Program-made: the position numbers and the translations under genes
Notes under the pieces: generated by a model
The model's database searches: none
Told to the model about the DNA's origin: nothing
What the model saw: the letters and a program-made list of their open reading frames with translations, nothing else
Shown here: piece by piece, positions 19,422 through 28,275 of the stretch
Numbering within the stretch: the stretch's first letter is position 1
Layout of the letters: each line of letters starts with the position of its first letter
From: an uncultured Roseovarius sp.
GTDB lineage: Bacteria; Pseudomonadota; Alphaproteobacteria; Rhodobacterales; Rhodobacteraceae
NCBI RefSeq assembly: GCF_947489715.1
Contig: NZ_CANLER010000009.1
Span: 124,001-188,000, forward strand
Reading direction: 5' to 3'
DNA: 64,000 bases

Positions 19422-21032
19422 ATGGAAAGTCTGGCCGGGGATCTGAGGCAGATGCAGCGCACGCCGCTGCATGACAGCCATGTCGAGGCGCTGCGGCAGG
19501 CGGGTGAGGTCCGGACCTATGCCGCCGGTGAGATCGTCGGCGAGATGGGCAGCGCGATGGATCATTTCGTCTATGTGCTGGAGGGCGAGATCGAGGTGCT
19601 GGACCCGATCACCCGCAAGCCCTACCTGCCGCATTCGCTGGGGCCGACACAGTTCATGGGCGATATCGCCTTTCTCAACGGCGGCACTTATGCGCTGCCG
19701 ATGCAGGCCGCCACCGAGACGCAGGTGATCCGGGTGCCGCGCGCCGTGATGCTGGACCTGATGGCGAAAATCCCCGAGATGAGCGATATCGTCATCACCG
19801 TTTTCGCCGCCCGTCACCGCCGCCAGGTTGAGGACCGCGACAGCGCGATCACCCTGATCGGTGCCGATAGTGACCGTGCGATCCGCCGGATCGCGTCCTT
19901 TGCCTCGCGCAACCGCATTCCGGTGCGGATGCTTGATCTGGAAACCTCGGAAGCGCGGGAAGAGGCCAGCGCCTGTTCGATCCCGCGCGACCAGCCGGCG
20001 GTGATTTTCGGCAAGGACGAGGTGTTGGAAAACCCCACCCCGGCGCTGATCGCCCGGCGGCTGGGGCTGGGGCTTGATGTCTGTGGGCCCGAGGTTTTCG
20101 ACGTGCTGATCGTGGGCGGCGGCCCGGCGGGTGTGGCCGCGGCGGTCTATGCCGGTGCCGAGGGGCTGAGCGCGCTGGTCATCGAAGATACCGCCATCGG
20201 CGGGCAGGCGGGCACCTCCAGCCGGATCGAGAATTACATGGGCTTTCCCACCGGCATTTCCGGCGGTGATCTGGTCTGGCGCGGCGAGGTGCAGGCGATG
20301 AAATTCGGCACGCGTTTCGCCATGCCCCTGCGGGTCTGTTCGCTGGCGCGGCGCCCCGATGGGGTGTTTTGCGCCACCCTTGACGACGAGACGGAGCTTT
20401 GCGCCCGCGCGGTCATCGTCGCCACTGGCGTGCAGTATCGCCGCCTGCCGATCGACCGGCTGGAGACGTTCGAGGGCGCGGGCGTCTATTATGCCGCGAC
20501 CGAAACAGAGGCGCGCTATTGCCGCAACAGCGAGGTTTACGTGATCGGCGGCGGCAACTCGGCGGGGCAGGCGGCAATGTACCTGTCGCGCAGCGCCAAA
20601 CATGTGCATGTGATGATCCGTGGCCAGTCCTTGGCGGCGTCGATGTCGGATTACCTGTCCAGCCGGTTGGAGGCCGATCCCCGCGTCACCGTGCATTTCG
20701 GCACACGGGCCAAGGCGCTGCACGGGACGGATTTTCTGGACGGCATCACGATAGAAGGCCCCGACGGCCCGCGCGATTGCGCCACCAGTGGGCTGTTCAT
20801 CATGGCCGGTGCGGCGCCCAATACCGGCTGGCTGTCGGACCTGATCGAACTGGATGACAAGGGTTTCGTGAAAACCGGCAACGCAGTCGGCCGGAACTCG
20901 CCCTTCGCCACGTCCGAGCCGGGAATTTTCGCCGTGGGCGATGTGCGCGCCGGATCGGTCAAGCGGGTCGCCTCGGCGGTGGGCGAAGGCTCGGTCGTGA
21001 TCTCGAAGGTCTGGGAATATGTGAACGACTGA
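19422..21032 (+). CDS. Cyclic-nucleotide-domain FAD-dependent thioredoxin-reductase-like protein
   Basis: A 536-residue fusion. Residues 20-130 form a Crp-type cyclic-nucleotide-binding domain. A short alpha/beta region (about 140-220) resembles a degenerate thioredoxin-like unit. A thioredoxin-reductase-type FAD/NAD(P)H domain follows (FAD motif IVGGGPAGVAAAVYA; GGQAGTSSRIENYMGF; NADPH motif VIGGGNSAGQAA; C-terminal FAVGDVRAGSVKRVASAVGEG). The redox-active CxxC of true thioredoxin reductases is missing: the equivalent region reads YYAATETEARYC, with one Cys. So it is probably a flavoprotein reductase or ferredoxin-reductase-like enzyme, not a disulfide reductase. The SD AGGAGGAGG precedes the ATG. 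Confidence 0.9.
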   Translation: MESLAGDLRQMQRTPLHDSHVEALRQAGEVRTYAAGEIVGEMGSAMDHFVYVLEGEIEVLDPITRKPYLPHSLGPTQFMGDIAFLNGGTYALPMQAATETQVIRVPRAVMLDLMAKIPEMSDIVITVFAARHRRQVEDRDSAITLIGADSDRAIRRIASFASRNRIPVRMLDLETSEAREEASACSIPRDQPAVIFGKDEVLENPTPALIARRLGLGLDVCGPEVFDVLIVGGGPAGVAAAVYAGAEGLSALVIEDTAIGGQAGTSSRIENYMGFPTGISGGDLVWRGEVQAMKFGTRFAMPLRVCSLARRPDGVFCATLDDETELCARAVIVATGVQYRRLPIDRLETFEGAGVYYAATETEARYCRNSEVYVIGGGNSAGQAAMYLSRSAKHVHVMIRGQSLAASMSDYLSSRLEADPRVTVHFGTRAKALHGTDFLDGITIEGPDGPRDCATSGLFIMAGAAPNTGWLSDLIELDDKGFVKTGNAVGRNSPFATSEPGIFAVGDVRAGSVKRVASAVGEGSVVISKVWEYVND

Positions 21033-21137
21033 CGCGGTGGCGGGCAGGTCCGACAGGCTTTTCGACCGCGACATTACGCAACGGACATCGCGACACATCT
21101 GCGCTGATCCTAAGTTGCCGCCGGAGGTGCAGGGCGA

Positions 21138-21770
21138 TTACTCATCGTAAAGTCGCTTTTCGTCATTGTGCTGCAGCCGCGCGGCAAGATCGTCATAGGC
21201 TTCGGTCAGCTTGCCATGGGCGATCAGCGCCTCGGCATAGGTCGGCAAAGCGTCAACGGGCAGTTGATCGTCGGGATACCACAGCCGCGAGCGGATGATC
21301 GACTTGCCGCAATGGTAAAACGCCTCTTCCACCTGCACGATCACGGCGAAATCCGGCACCCGGCCCTTGATCGCGCACAATTCGCGCACCGTCCTGTCGC
21401 GCACCACCACCGCGCTGCCATTGACGCGCACCACCTCGTTCCGGTTCGGCACCAGAAAGACCAGCCCGATACGACCCGTCTCGAAGATGTTCTGAAACCC
21501 GTCATAGCGGTGATTGCCGGGCCGGTCGGGAATGGCCAGCGTCTTGTCGTCCAGCACTTTGACAAACCCCGCCGGGTCGCCCTTGGGCGAGACATCCATG
21601 TTCCCCGCCTTATCCACCGTCGCCATGGTCAGAAAGGTCGAATGTTCGATCCAGACCTGGCAATGGGCGTCGATATGATCAATGAATTTGCCGGTCTGGC
21701 TGTCATAGGGCAGGCGCTGGTCGGCGTAGATTTCCGCGACCGAGGTCACGACATCCTTGGGCTGGTACAT
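21138..21770 (-). CDS. Pyridoxamine 5'-phosphate oxidase family FMN-binding protein (MSMEG_1061-type)
   Basis: A 210-residue split-barrel flavin protein. Family features are the strand-forming FLTMATVDKAGNMDVSPKGD (FMN-binding Ser-Pro-Lys), IPDRPGNHRYDGFQNI and the C-terminal KSIIRSRLWYPDD. Members are flavin oxidoreductases of uncertain substrate. Three Met codons are available; the ATG at 21770 has AAAGG at good distance, while the ATG at 21776 would touch it. It is convergent with the flavoprotein gene, and its back is to ileS. Confidence 0.85.
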   Translation of the reverse strand: MYQPKDVVTSVAEIYADQRLPYDSQTGKFIDHIDAHCQVWIEHSTFLTMATVDKAGNMDVSPKGDPAGFVKVLDDKTLAIPDRPGNHRYDGFQNIFETGRIGLVFLVPNRNEVVRVNGSAVVVRDRTVRELCAIKGRVPDFAVIVQVEEAFYHCGKSIIRSRLWYPDDQLPVDALPTYAEALIAHGKLTEAYDDLAARLQHNDEKRLYDE

Positions 21771-21998
21771 GGGCATCCTTTCGCGCTGATCCGGGCAGTC
21801 TAGCACAGTCGCGGGTCATTGATCTTGTGCCTTGCAGCGTGGCTGCCTATAAGGCGCGTCATGACACGGATACTGGCGATCATTATTCGAATTATATGCC
21901 CGGCGCTCTGAGCAGATCGAGCCGCCGGGACAAGGCGTATGGACCAACGCGCCGCCCCCAGATTTTACCGTAAGACCCGCATATAAAGGACGCCACCG

Positions 21999-24923
21999 AT
22001 GTGCGCCGAGACCACAGATAATACACCCGACTACAAAGACACGCTGAACCTGCCCCAGACCGATTTCCCGATGCGCGCGGGCCTGCCCAAGCGCGAGCCC
22101 GACTGGCTGGAGCGCTGGAACAAGCTTCGCATCTACACCCGCCTGCGCGACAAGGCCGTGGCCGAGGGCGACCGCACGCCCTTCACCCTGCATGACGGTC
22201 CGCCTTACGCCAACGGGCATCTGCATATCGGCCACGCGCTGAACAAGATCCTCAAGGACATGGTGGTACGCTCCCAGCAGATGATGGGCCGCGATGCGCG
22301 CTACATCCCCGGCTGGGACTGCCACGGACTGCCGATCGAATGGAAGATCGAGGAACAGTACCGCAAGAAGGGCCGCAACAAGGACGAGGTCGATATCATC
22401 GACTTCCGCCAGGAATGCCGCAAATTCGCCGAAGGCTGGATCGACATCCAGCGCGACGAATTCAAGCGCCTTGGCGTGACCGGCAAGTGGTCCAAGCCCT
22501 ATCTGACGATGGATTTCCGCGCCGAGCGCATCATCGCCGAGGAGTTCCAGAAATTCCTGATGAACGGCACGCTCTACCAGGGGTCCAAGCCTGTCATGTG
22601 GTCGCCGATCGAGAAAACCGCCCTGGCCGAGGCCGAGGTCGAATATCACGACAAGGACAGCTTCACGATCTGGGTGAAGTTCCGGGTTGCGACCGAAGGC
22701 GATCTGGAAGGTGCCTCGGTCGTTATCTGGACAACGACCCCCTGGACGATCCCGTCGAACAAGGCCGTGGTCTATGGCGAAAACTTCTCCTACGGGCTTT
22801 ACGAAGTCACCGGCACGCCCGAGGAATGCTGGGCCGCGCCCGGTGACCGGTTCATCCTCGCCGACAAGCTGTCGGGCGATGTGCTGGGCCGTGCCCGGCT
22901 GAGCGAAGATCACTGGAAACGTGTCCGTGACGTCAGCGCCGAGGAGCTTTCGGCCCTTTCGTTGCAGCATCCGCTGGCCGGGGCCGAAGGGTCCAACGGC
23001 GAATGGGACGATCTGCGTGATTTCCGTGCTGCCGATTTCGTGACCGACGAGGAAGGCACTGGTTTCGTGCATTGCGCGCCGTCGCACGGGATGGAGGAAT
23101 ACGAGCTTTACCGCGATCTGGGCATGCTGGGGCAGGTCATCACCTATAACGTGCTGGATGACGGCTCTTTCCGCCCTGATCTGCCGTTCTTTGGTGGCAC
23201 CTACATCCTCAACCGCAAGGGCGGCGAGGGCGATGCCAATAAGACCGTGATCGACAAGCTCGCCTCCGTCGGCGGGCTTCTGGCGCGCGGCAAGATCAAG
23301 CACAGCTATCCGCATTCATGGCGGTCCAAGGCACCAGTGATCTACCGCAACACGCCGCAATGGTTTGCCGCCATCGACAAGCCGGTCGGTGACGGGCAGG
23401 ACACCCACGGCACCACCATCCGTGAACGCGCCCTGACCGAGATCGACAATGTGAACTGGACCCCCAAGACCGGCCGCAACCGCCTGCATTCGATGATGGA
23501 GGCGCGGCCCGACTGGGTACTTTCCCGGCAACGCGCCTGGGGCGTGCCGCTGACCTGTTTCGTGAAGGCCGGCGCGTTGCCCACCGACGACGGGTTCCTG
23601 CTGCGCGACGAGGCGGTTAATGCCCGCATCCTTGAGGCGTTCGAGGCCGAAGGCGCCGATGCCTGGTACAAGGAGGGTGCCAAGGAACGCTTCCTCGGCA
23701 ATGATTACGACCCCAATGAGTGGATCAAGGTCGATGATATCCTTGATGTCTGGTTTGACAGCGGATCGACCCATGCGTTTGTGTTGCGCGACCGCGAGGA
23801 CGGGTCCGAGGATGGGCTGGCCGACCTTTATCTTGAAGGTACGGACCAGCATCGCGGCTGGTTCCATTCCTCGATGCTGCAAAGCTGCGGCACTCAAGGA
23901 TGCGCGCCCTATCGCGGTGTGCTGACGCACGGGTTTACGCTGGACGAGAAGGGCAACAAGATGTCCAAATCGCTTGGCAATACCATCGTCCCGGATGCGG
24001 TCGTCAAGCAATACGGGGCCGATATCCTGCGGCTTTGGGTGGCGCAGGTCGATTATACGGGCGATCAGCGGATCGGGCCGGAAATCCTCAAGGGGACAGC
24101 GGACAGCTATCGGCGTTTGCGCAACACCATGCGCTTCATGCTGGGGGCGCTGGCGCATTTCGACGAAAGCGACCGGGTGGAGCCTGCCGACATGCCCGAG
24201 TTGGAGCGCTGGGTGCTGCATCGCCTAGCCGAGCTGGATCACCGGGTGCGCACCGGCTATGCCGCCTATGATTTCCAGGGCGTGTTCCAGGCGCTTTTCA
24301 ACTTTGCCACTGTCGAGCTCAGCGCGTTCTATTTCGACATCCGCAAGGACGTGCTTTACTGCGATGGCGACACGCCCCGCCGGCGCGCGGCGCACACGGT
24401 GCTGGACCTGCTGTTCCACCGGCTGACCACCTGGCTTGCGCCGGTGCTGGTCTTCACCATGGAAGAGGTCTGGCTGGAACGGTTCCCCGGCGACGAGAGC
24501 TCAGTGCATCTGACCGATATTCCCGCCACCCCCGCCGACTGGCTGGATGAACCGCTGGCGGCGAAATGGGCGCAGGTGCGGCAGGCGCGGCGCGCGGTCA
24601 CCGCAGCACTTGAGGTGCAGCGCACCGACAAGGTGATCGGTGCCTCGCTGGAGGCGGCCCCGGTGGTGCATGTGCGCGACCCCGAGATGCTGGCGGTGCT
24701 GAAATCGGTGAATTTCGAGGATATCTGCATCACTTCCGACATCTCGCTGACCGATCACCCCAGCCCGGCCGAGGCGTTCCGCCTGCCCGAGGTCGACGGC
24801 GTGACCGTGGTCTTCGAGAAGGCCGATGGCGCGAAATGCCAGCGCTGCTGGAAGATCCTGCCGGATGTGGGCAGCCATGCGCATCCGGGCACCTGCGGGC
24901 GCTGTAACGACGCGCTGGCCTAG
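21999..24923 (+). CDS. ileS: Isoleucyl-tRNA synthetase
   Basis: A 974-residue class I synthetase that charges tRNA-Ile. The HIGH motif appears as HLHIGHALNK (about residue 70) and KMSKS as NKMSKSLGNT (about 652). The CP1 editing domain with WTTTPWTIPSNKAV is present, and the C-terminal zinc finger has CQRCW and CGRCN. The ATG at 21999 is preceded by AAAGGACG. It is a stand-alone housekeeping gene; no T-box or other leader structure is apparent upstream. Confidence 0.97.
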   Translation: MCAETTDNTPDYKDTLNLPQTDFPMRAGLPKREPDWLERWNKLRIYTRLRDKAVAEGDRTPFTLHDGPPYANGHLHIGHALNKILKDMVVRSQQMMGRDARYIPGWDCHGLPIEWKIEEQYRKKGRNKDEVDIIDFRQECRKFAEGWIDIQRDEFKRLGVTGKWSKPYLTMDFRAERIIAEEFQKFLMNGTLYQGSKPVMWSPIEKTALAEAEVEYHDKDSFTIWVKFRVATEGDLEGASVVIWTTTPWTIPSNKAVVYGENFSYGLYEVTGTPEECWAAPGDRFILADKLSGDVLGRARLSEDHWKRVRDVSAEELSALSLQHPLAGAEGSNGEWDDLRDFRAADFVTDEEGTGFVHCAPSHGMEEYELYRDLGMLGQVITYNVLDDGSFRPDLPFFGGTYILNRKGGEGDANKTVIDKLASVGGLLARGKIKHSYPHSWRSKAPVIYRNTPQWFAAIDKPVGDGQDTHGTTIRERALTEIDNVNWTPKTGRNRLHSMMEARPDWVLSRQRAWGVPLTCFVKAGALPTDDGFLLRDEAVNARILEAFEAEGADAWYKEGAKERFLGNDYDPNEWIKVDDILDVWFDSGSTHAFVLRDREDGSEDGLADLYLEGTDQHRGWFHSSMLQSCGTQGCAPYRGVLTHGFTLDEKGNKMSKSLGNTIVPDAVVKQYGADILRLWVAQVDYTGDQRIGPEILKGTADSYRRLRNTMRFMLGALAHFDESDRVEPADMPELERWVLHRLAELDHRVRTGYAAYDFQGVFQALFNFATVELSAFYFDIRKDVLYCDGDTPRRRAAHTVLDLLFHRLTTWLAPVLVFTMEEVWLERFPGDESSVHLTDIPATPADWLDEPLAAKWAQVRQARRAVTAALEVQRTDKVIGASLEAAPVVHVRDPEMLAVLKSVNFEDICITSDISLTDHPSPAEAFRLPEVDGVTVVFEKADGAKCQRCWKILPDVGSHAHPGTCGRCNDALA

Positions 24924-25021
24924 GCCTGGACCCAGAGCCATGACCTTGTCCGCCTGATCGACAGGTGGGCAGGGTTCTTTGGGGGATGCCGCTGTCGACG
25001 GCCCTTCAGAAATACCGATCG

Positions 25022-25612
25022 CTACCCGGCGGTGTCTTCCCCTTTATAGTACCCGATAACGTCATTTTCGGTCGTGGCCCCCAGGCCGTTCAGAAGGCGG
25101 TTGGAATAGTTGAAATAGGCGCAGACCTGATTGACTTCGAGGATTTCTCCATCCTCGCAGCCCGCGATCCTGAGTGCTTCGAAATCGGATTTGACCATTT
25201 TACCCACATCCGTCGTCAGCTTGGCGGCGTAGCGCAAAAGGGCCAGTTCCTTGCCGTCGAACGCGTCTTCGGGGCGGTGGGCCTTGAGCGCCACGAAAAT
25301 CCTGTCAGAGCGGGGCTGGTCCAGCAGAAGATTGCGGGCATTCATGAAATGATGCGTCAGCGAATAGGTGCAGTCGTTCAGGATCGACGTGTAGCTGGCA
25401 ACCACCTCGAGAAACCAGAATGGCAGCGTATTGTCGTCAGAATGCAGGACTGAGCGATAAAGCGTTACATGCCCATTCATCGTCTCGGGTCTGAGGGAAT
25501 GGACGCGCATGACCGTGTCCACGGTGCCGTGCGGGGTGCGGGCCTTGTTCAACAACTCTTTCAGCCGGCCATTCGCCTTGTCGTCCGGTATCATCCTGAT
25601 CCACGCGCTCAT
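25022..25612 (-). CDS. AhpD/carboxymuconolactone decarboxylase-like peroxidase-related protein
   Basis: A 196-residue all-helical protein of the AhpD-like superfamily (peroxidase-related group). The active-site region reads NDCTYSLTHHF: the first Cys and the His are in place, but the second Cys of the usual CxxC is Ser. A full thiol-peroxidase cycle as in AhpD is therefore doubtful, and a different chemistry or a one-Cys mechanism is possible. It is divergent from the M29-like gene with a 142-base gap and next to a Rieske oxygenase cluster that carries another CMD protein. Confidence 0.82.
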   Translation of the reverse strand: MSAWIRMIPDDKANGRLKELLNKARTPHGTVDTVMRVHSLRPETMNGHVTLYRSVLHSDDNTLPFWFLEVVASYTSILNDCTYSLTHHFMNARNLLLDQPRSDRIFVALKAHRPEDAFDGKELALLRYAAKLTTDVGKMVKSDFEALRIAGCEDGEILEVNQVCAYFNYSNRLLNGLGATTENDVIGYYKGEDTAG

Positions 25613-25668
25613 TGCTGTCCTCCGATTGCTTTCAGATCAGTTTACGAAAAAGACAGCGGTAATCCACA

Positions 25669-25682
25669 GTAGAATTTTCTAC
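25669..25682. promoter_or_regulatory. Inverted repeat GTAGAA-TT-TTCTAC in a divergent promoter
   Basis: Six-base arms with a two-base centre lie between the AhpD-like gene and the M29-like gene. It shares AGAA/TTCT half-sites with the palindrome at 29826-29841 in the transporter promoter, so one regulator, perhaps the XRE-cupin protein encoded at 30748-31356, could bind both. The link is inference. Confidence 0.45.
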
Positions 25683-25754
25683 CGAGGAGAAATATTTTGT
25701 TGGATTGCCATGCGCATTCGCCCATAACATGACCATGATGCTTTGATCATCGGG

Positions 25755-26867
25755 ATGGACGGAATGCGGGCTTCAGATCTTCGTGCGGGAGCTGAGAACC
25801 TATTGCTCAATTGTGGCGGGTTGACCCGCGGCGATCAGCTTTTGATCCTGCAGGAGAACCCTGATCAGGGCTATTATGACAGTTCCATCTGCGATGCTGT
25901 CCTGCGCTGTGCCCACGATCTTGATATCCATGCCTCGGTCCGGACCGCTCCGTTTGACCCGATGGGCGGGCCGATTTCAACGGCATTGATTGAGGCGATG
26001 AAGGCCGCGGACAGAACCCTTTTTCTGTCCCGCTGCGGTGATCAGATCCGGTTTAGCGCCGACATGCAGGGGATACGCCCGATCATGTCCTATGCGCTTG
26101 ATACCGAAATGCTGGCATCAGGCTTTGGCCGGGCAAATTACCAGGGCTTTGTCGCGCTGAAAAATGCAACCAACGAAATGTTGTCGAAAGCCACTGAAAT
26201 TCAGGTCACCTGTCCGCTTGGCACCAATTTCAGCGGCCCCGGTGCCGCCTTTCGCCAATCCGGTGCAGACGTCACCGTGGACCGGTTTCCAATGCTGGTT
26301 TTCGCCCCCATACCGGTTGCCGGGTTTTCCGGCGTGATCATGCAGGAGGGGTTTCTGGTTGGTACCGGCTCTAAATTCTATGAGCCCTACGGGATCGCAC
26401 TGGAACACCCTATCGCGGTTCATTTCAAAGAGGCTGCGTTGTGCGATATCGACGGCGATCCGCGCGATGTGGAGGCGGCGAAGGCACATTACCGGCGCGT
26501 CGGCGGGATGTTCGGGCTGGACCCCTTTACCATGCATTCCTGGCATGCGGGCATTCATCCGGGATGCGCCTGTAAATCCACCGCTGCCGAAAACTTTGAA
26601 CGGTGGAGCGGCAGTGCATTCGGTAATCCGCGCCTGCTGCATTTCCACACTTGCGGGGATTACGCACCGGGCGAAATCTCGTTGAACGTGCTGGACCCGA
26701 CGATCAGTGTCGATGGCGTGGCTGTTTGGTCATCCGGGCAATTCGATCCGGCAAAAGTACCGGGCGGAGCGGATATTCTGGAGAGCTATCCGTGCATCAA
26801 ATCGGTCTTTGACGCCCCTTGCCGGGAGGTGGGGCAGGGCGCTGATGGGCGCCTTTGCGGTAATTGA
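25755..26867 (+). CDS. M29 aminopeptidase T/NicX-like metal-dependent protein, function unknown
   Basis: A protein of about 370 residues. I recognise only a distant likeness to the M29 metallopeptidase/NicX-type fold: an N-terminal GLTRGDQLLILQENPD and a C-terminal His/Asp-rich part with MHSWHAGIHPGC, HFHTCGD and LNVLDPTISVDG that could bind a metal. M29-like proteins include true aminopeptidases and the 2,5-dihydroxypyridine ring-cleaving dioxygenase NicX, so ring cleavage is conceivable next to a Rieske oxygenase. Start is uncertain: ATG at 25755, TTG at 25743 or ATG at 25764. It is convergent with the Rieske gene, one base between stops. Confidence 0.6.
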   Translation: MDGMRASDLRAGAENLLLNCGGLTRGDQLLILQENPDQGYYDSSICDAVLRCAHDLDIHASVRTAPFDPMGGPISTALIEAMKAADRTLFLSRCGDQIRFSADMQGIRPIMSYALDTEMLASGFGRANYQGFVALKNATNEMLSKATEIQVTCPLGTNFSGPGAAFRQSGADVTVDRFPMLVFAPIPVAGFSGVIMQEGFLVGTGSKFYEPYGIALEHPIAVHFKEAALCDIDGDPRDVEAAKAHYRRVGGMFGLDPFTMHSWHAGIHPGCACKSTAAENFERWSGSAFGNPRLLHFHTCGDYAPGEISLNVLDPTISVDGVAVWSSGQFDPAKVPGGADILESYPCIKSVFDAPCREVGQGADGRLCGN

Positions 26868-26868
26868 A

Positions 26869-27918
26869 CTACGCCGCAGTCTCCTTGATCGCGCGAGCGA
26901 TACGGGTGCGAAAGCGCATGGCGCCTGCGTCCAGACCCAGGTTGAGATAGGGCGTTTTACGGGTCGCCATGCCGCGTTGGACCTGTTCAAGCACGTCCTT
27001 GTCTTCGTTGAAGGCCATCAGCGCACCGTCAAACATCCGGTCGGAAAGTGCGGCATCATCGGCATGCATGTTCCGGTGCTGGAACCAGAAATACATCGCG
27101 TTTTGGTCGTCTATCGGCGTGATGAAATTGTAGGAAATATTTACGAACGCATTGGGAGACAGGGGTTTGTCTGCGCCGCCTTCGCCCGTCGGCGTATAGA
27201 CCGACATGTTGATCGCGGTTGAGGGCAGGCGGCATTCGTAATGCTGTTTGCGGTCGCAATGTGGCCCAAAGGGCAGCATCGACTGATAGTAGGGCGGCGC
27301 GGGTTCATCGCTGATCCAGCGCGACACGATCACGCCGTTTTCGGTTTCTTCCAGATCGAGCGGGCGGCTGTCGGTGCCTGCCCCCGCGAAGGAGGTCAGA
27401 TGCACCCAGGCCACATGACTGGGGTCAAGCAGGTTGTCGATGATATAAAGATAATGGCAGGCCATCTGCATCGCGCCTTTGGGGGTCTTGCCCCAGTCGG
27501 GATTGTCGAAATTAGGGATAGAGATGATGTCGTCCCTGCTGGCTTTCGCGGGGGCGCCCATCCAGATCCACAAGAACCCCCAGCGATCCTCGACCGGGTA
27601 GGAATGCACCGCGGCCCGGCGCGGCGGGTTATCAAGCTGCGTGGGTGCGATCACGCATTCACCGGTGCAATCAAAGGTCAGCCCATGATAGCCGCAGACC
27701 ACGTTGCTGCCCTCGATCTTGCCGCGTGACAGGGGCAGTTTGCGATGTGGGCAGGCATCTTCCAGCGCGATCGGTTCGCCGCTCTCGCCCCGGAAAAACA
27801 CGATCTCGTCGCCCATGATCATACGGGCGGTCAATTCGCGTCCGATATCTTCGCTGCGCCCGGCCACGTACCAGCAATCGCGCAGAAAACCTTCGCTTCC
27901 GATCAGATCCGGTCTCAT
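26869..27918 (-). CDS. Rieske [2Fe-2S] aromatic oxygenase, VanA-like
   Basis: A 349-residue oxygenase alpha subunit. The Rieske cluster motif is CPHRKLPL...CGYHG near residues 56-77. The mononuclear iron site lies in IDNLLDPSHVAWVHL. The domain order and length match the vanillate O-demethylase/dicamba monooxygenase group, which removes methyl groups or hydroxylates small aromatics. No reductase gene (VanB-like) is adjacent, so electrons must come from elsewhere. It starts three bases after the CMD gene and is the last gene of the ABC-transporter operon. Confidence 0.9.
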   Translation of the reverse strand: MRPDLIGSEGFLRDCWYVAGRSEDIGRELTARMIMGDEIVFFRGESGEPIALEDACPHRKLPLSRGKIEGSNVVCGYHGLTFDCTGECVIAPTQLDNPPRRAAVHSYPVEDRWGFLWIWMGAPAKASRDDIISIPNFDNPDWGKTPKGAMQMACHYLYIIDNLLDPSHVAWVHLTSFAGAGTDSRPLDLEETENGVIVSRWISDEPAPPYYQSMLPFGPHCDRKQHYECRLPSTAINMSVYTPTGEGGADKPLSPNAFVNISYNFITPIDDQNAMYFWFQHRNMHADDAALSDRMFDGALMAFNEDKDVLEQVQRGMATRKTPYLNLGLDAGAMRFRTRIARAIKETAA

Positions 27919-27921
27919 CTG

Positions 27922-28263
27922 TCACTCCTGTTCGGAAAAAGTATCGAACGCGGCCAGCGCCTTGGCGCTGAAGGCATAGGACGGCCCCCCGCCCATATAG
28001 GTTGCCATCGCCAGTGCTTCGCACAACTCGTCGCGCGTGGCTCCGAGGCGCACCAGAGAGCGCACGTGAAAGCCGATGCAACTGTCACAACGGGTCGAGA
28101 CGGCAATGCCAAGGGCGATGAATTCCTTGGTCTTTTCGCTCAGCGCGCCGTCGGATTTTGCCGCTTTTCCCATGATGGCGAAGCCGCGCACCGTTTCGGG
28201 AACCTCTTTGGAATAGGTGGCAATGTCGCCTTCGATCCCGGCCATGAAGGGTTTCCAGTCCAT
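27922..28263 (-). CDS. Carboxymuconolactone decarboxylase family protein
   Basis: A 113-residue helical protein with the canonical CMD/AhpD active site STRCDSCIGFHV (CxxC plus His). Family members are thiol-dependent peroxidases or decarboxylases. The ATG at 28263 is preceded by AAGGAG at a six-base distance; the TTG one codon earlier is not needed. It sits between the ABC permease and the Rieske oxygenase in one operon, so it probably handles a product or a reactive by-product of the oxygenase. Confidence 0.9.
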   Translation of the reverse strand: MDWKPFMAGIEGDIATYSKEVPETVRGFAIMGKAAKSDGALSEKTKEFIALGIAVSTRCDSCIGFHVRSLVRLGATRDELCEALAMATYMGGGPSYAFSAKALAAFDTFSEQE

Positions 28264-28275
28264 CAATATCTCCTT

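Noticed and set aside
19371..21098. 575-codon minus-strand frame opposite the cNMP-flavoprotein
   Set aside because: It is antisense to a clear domain-bearing gene and has low-complexity His/Arg-rich content.
21816..23315. 499-codon minus-strand frame opposite ileS
   Set aside because: It is antisense to the conserved synthetase; its composition is that of a complement shadow.
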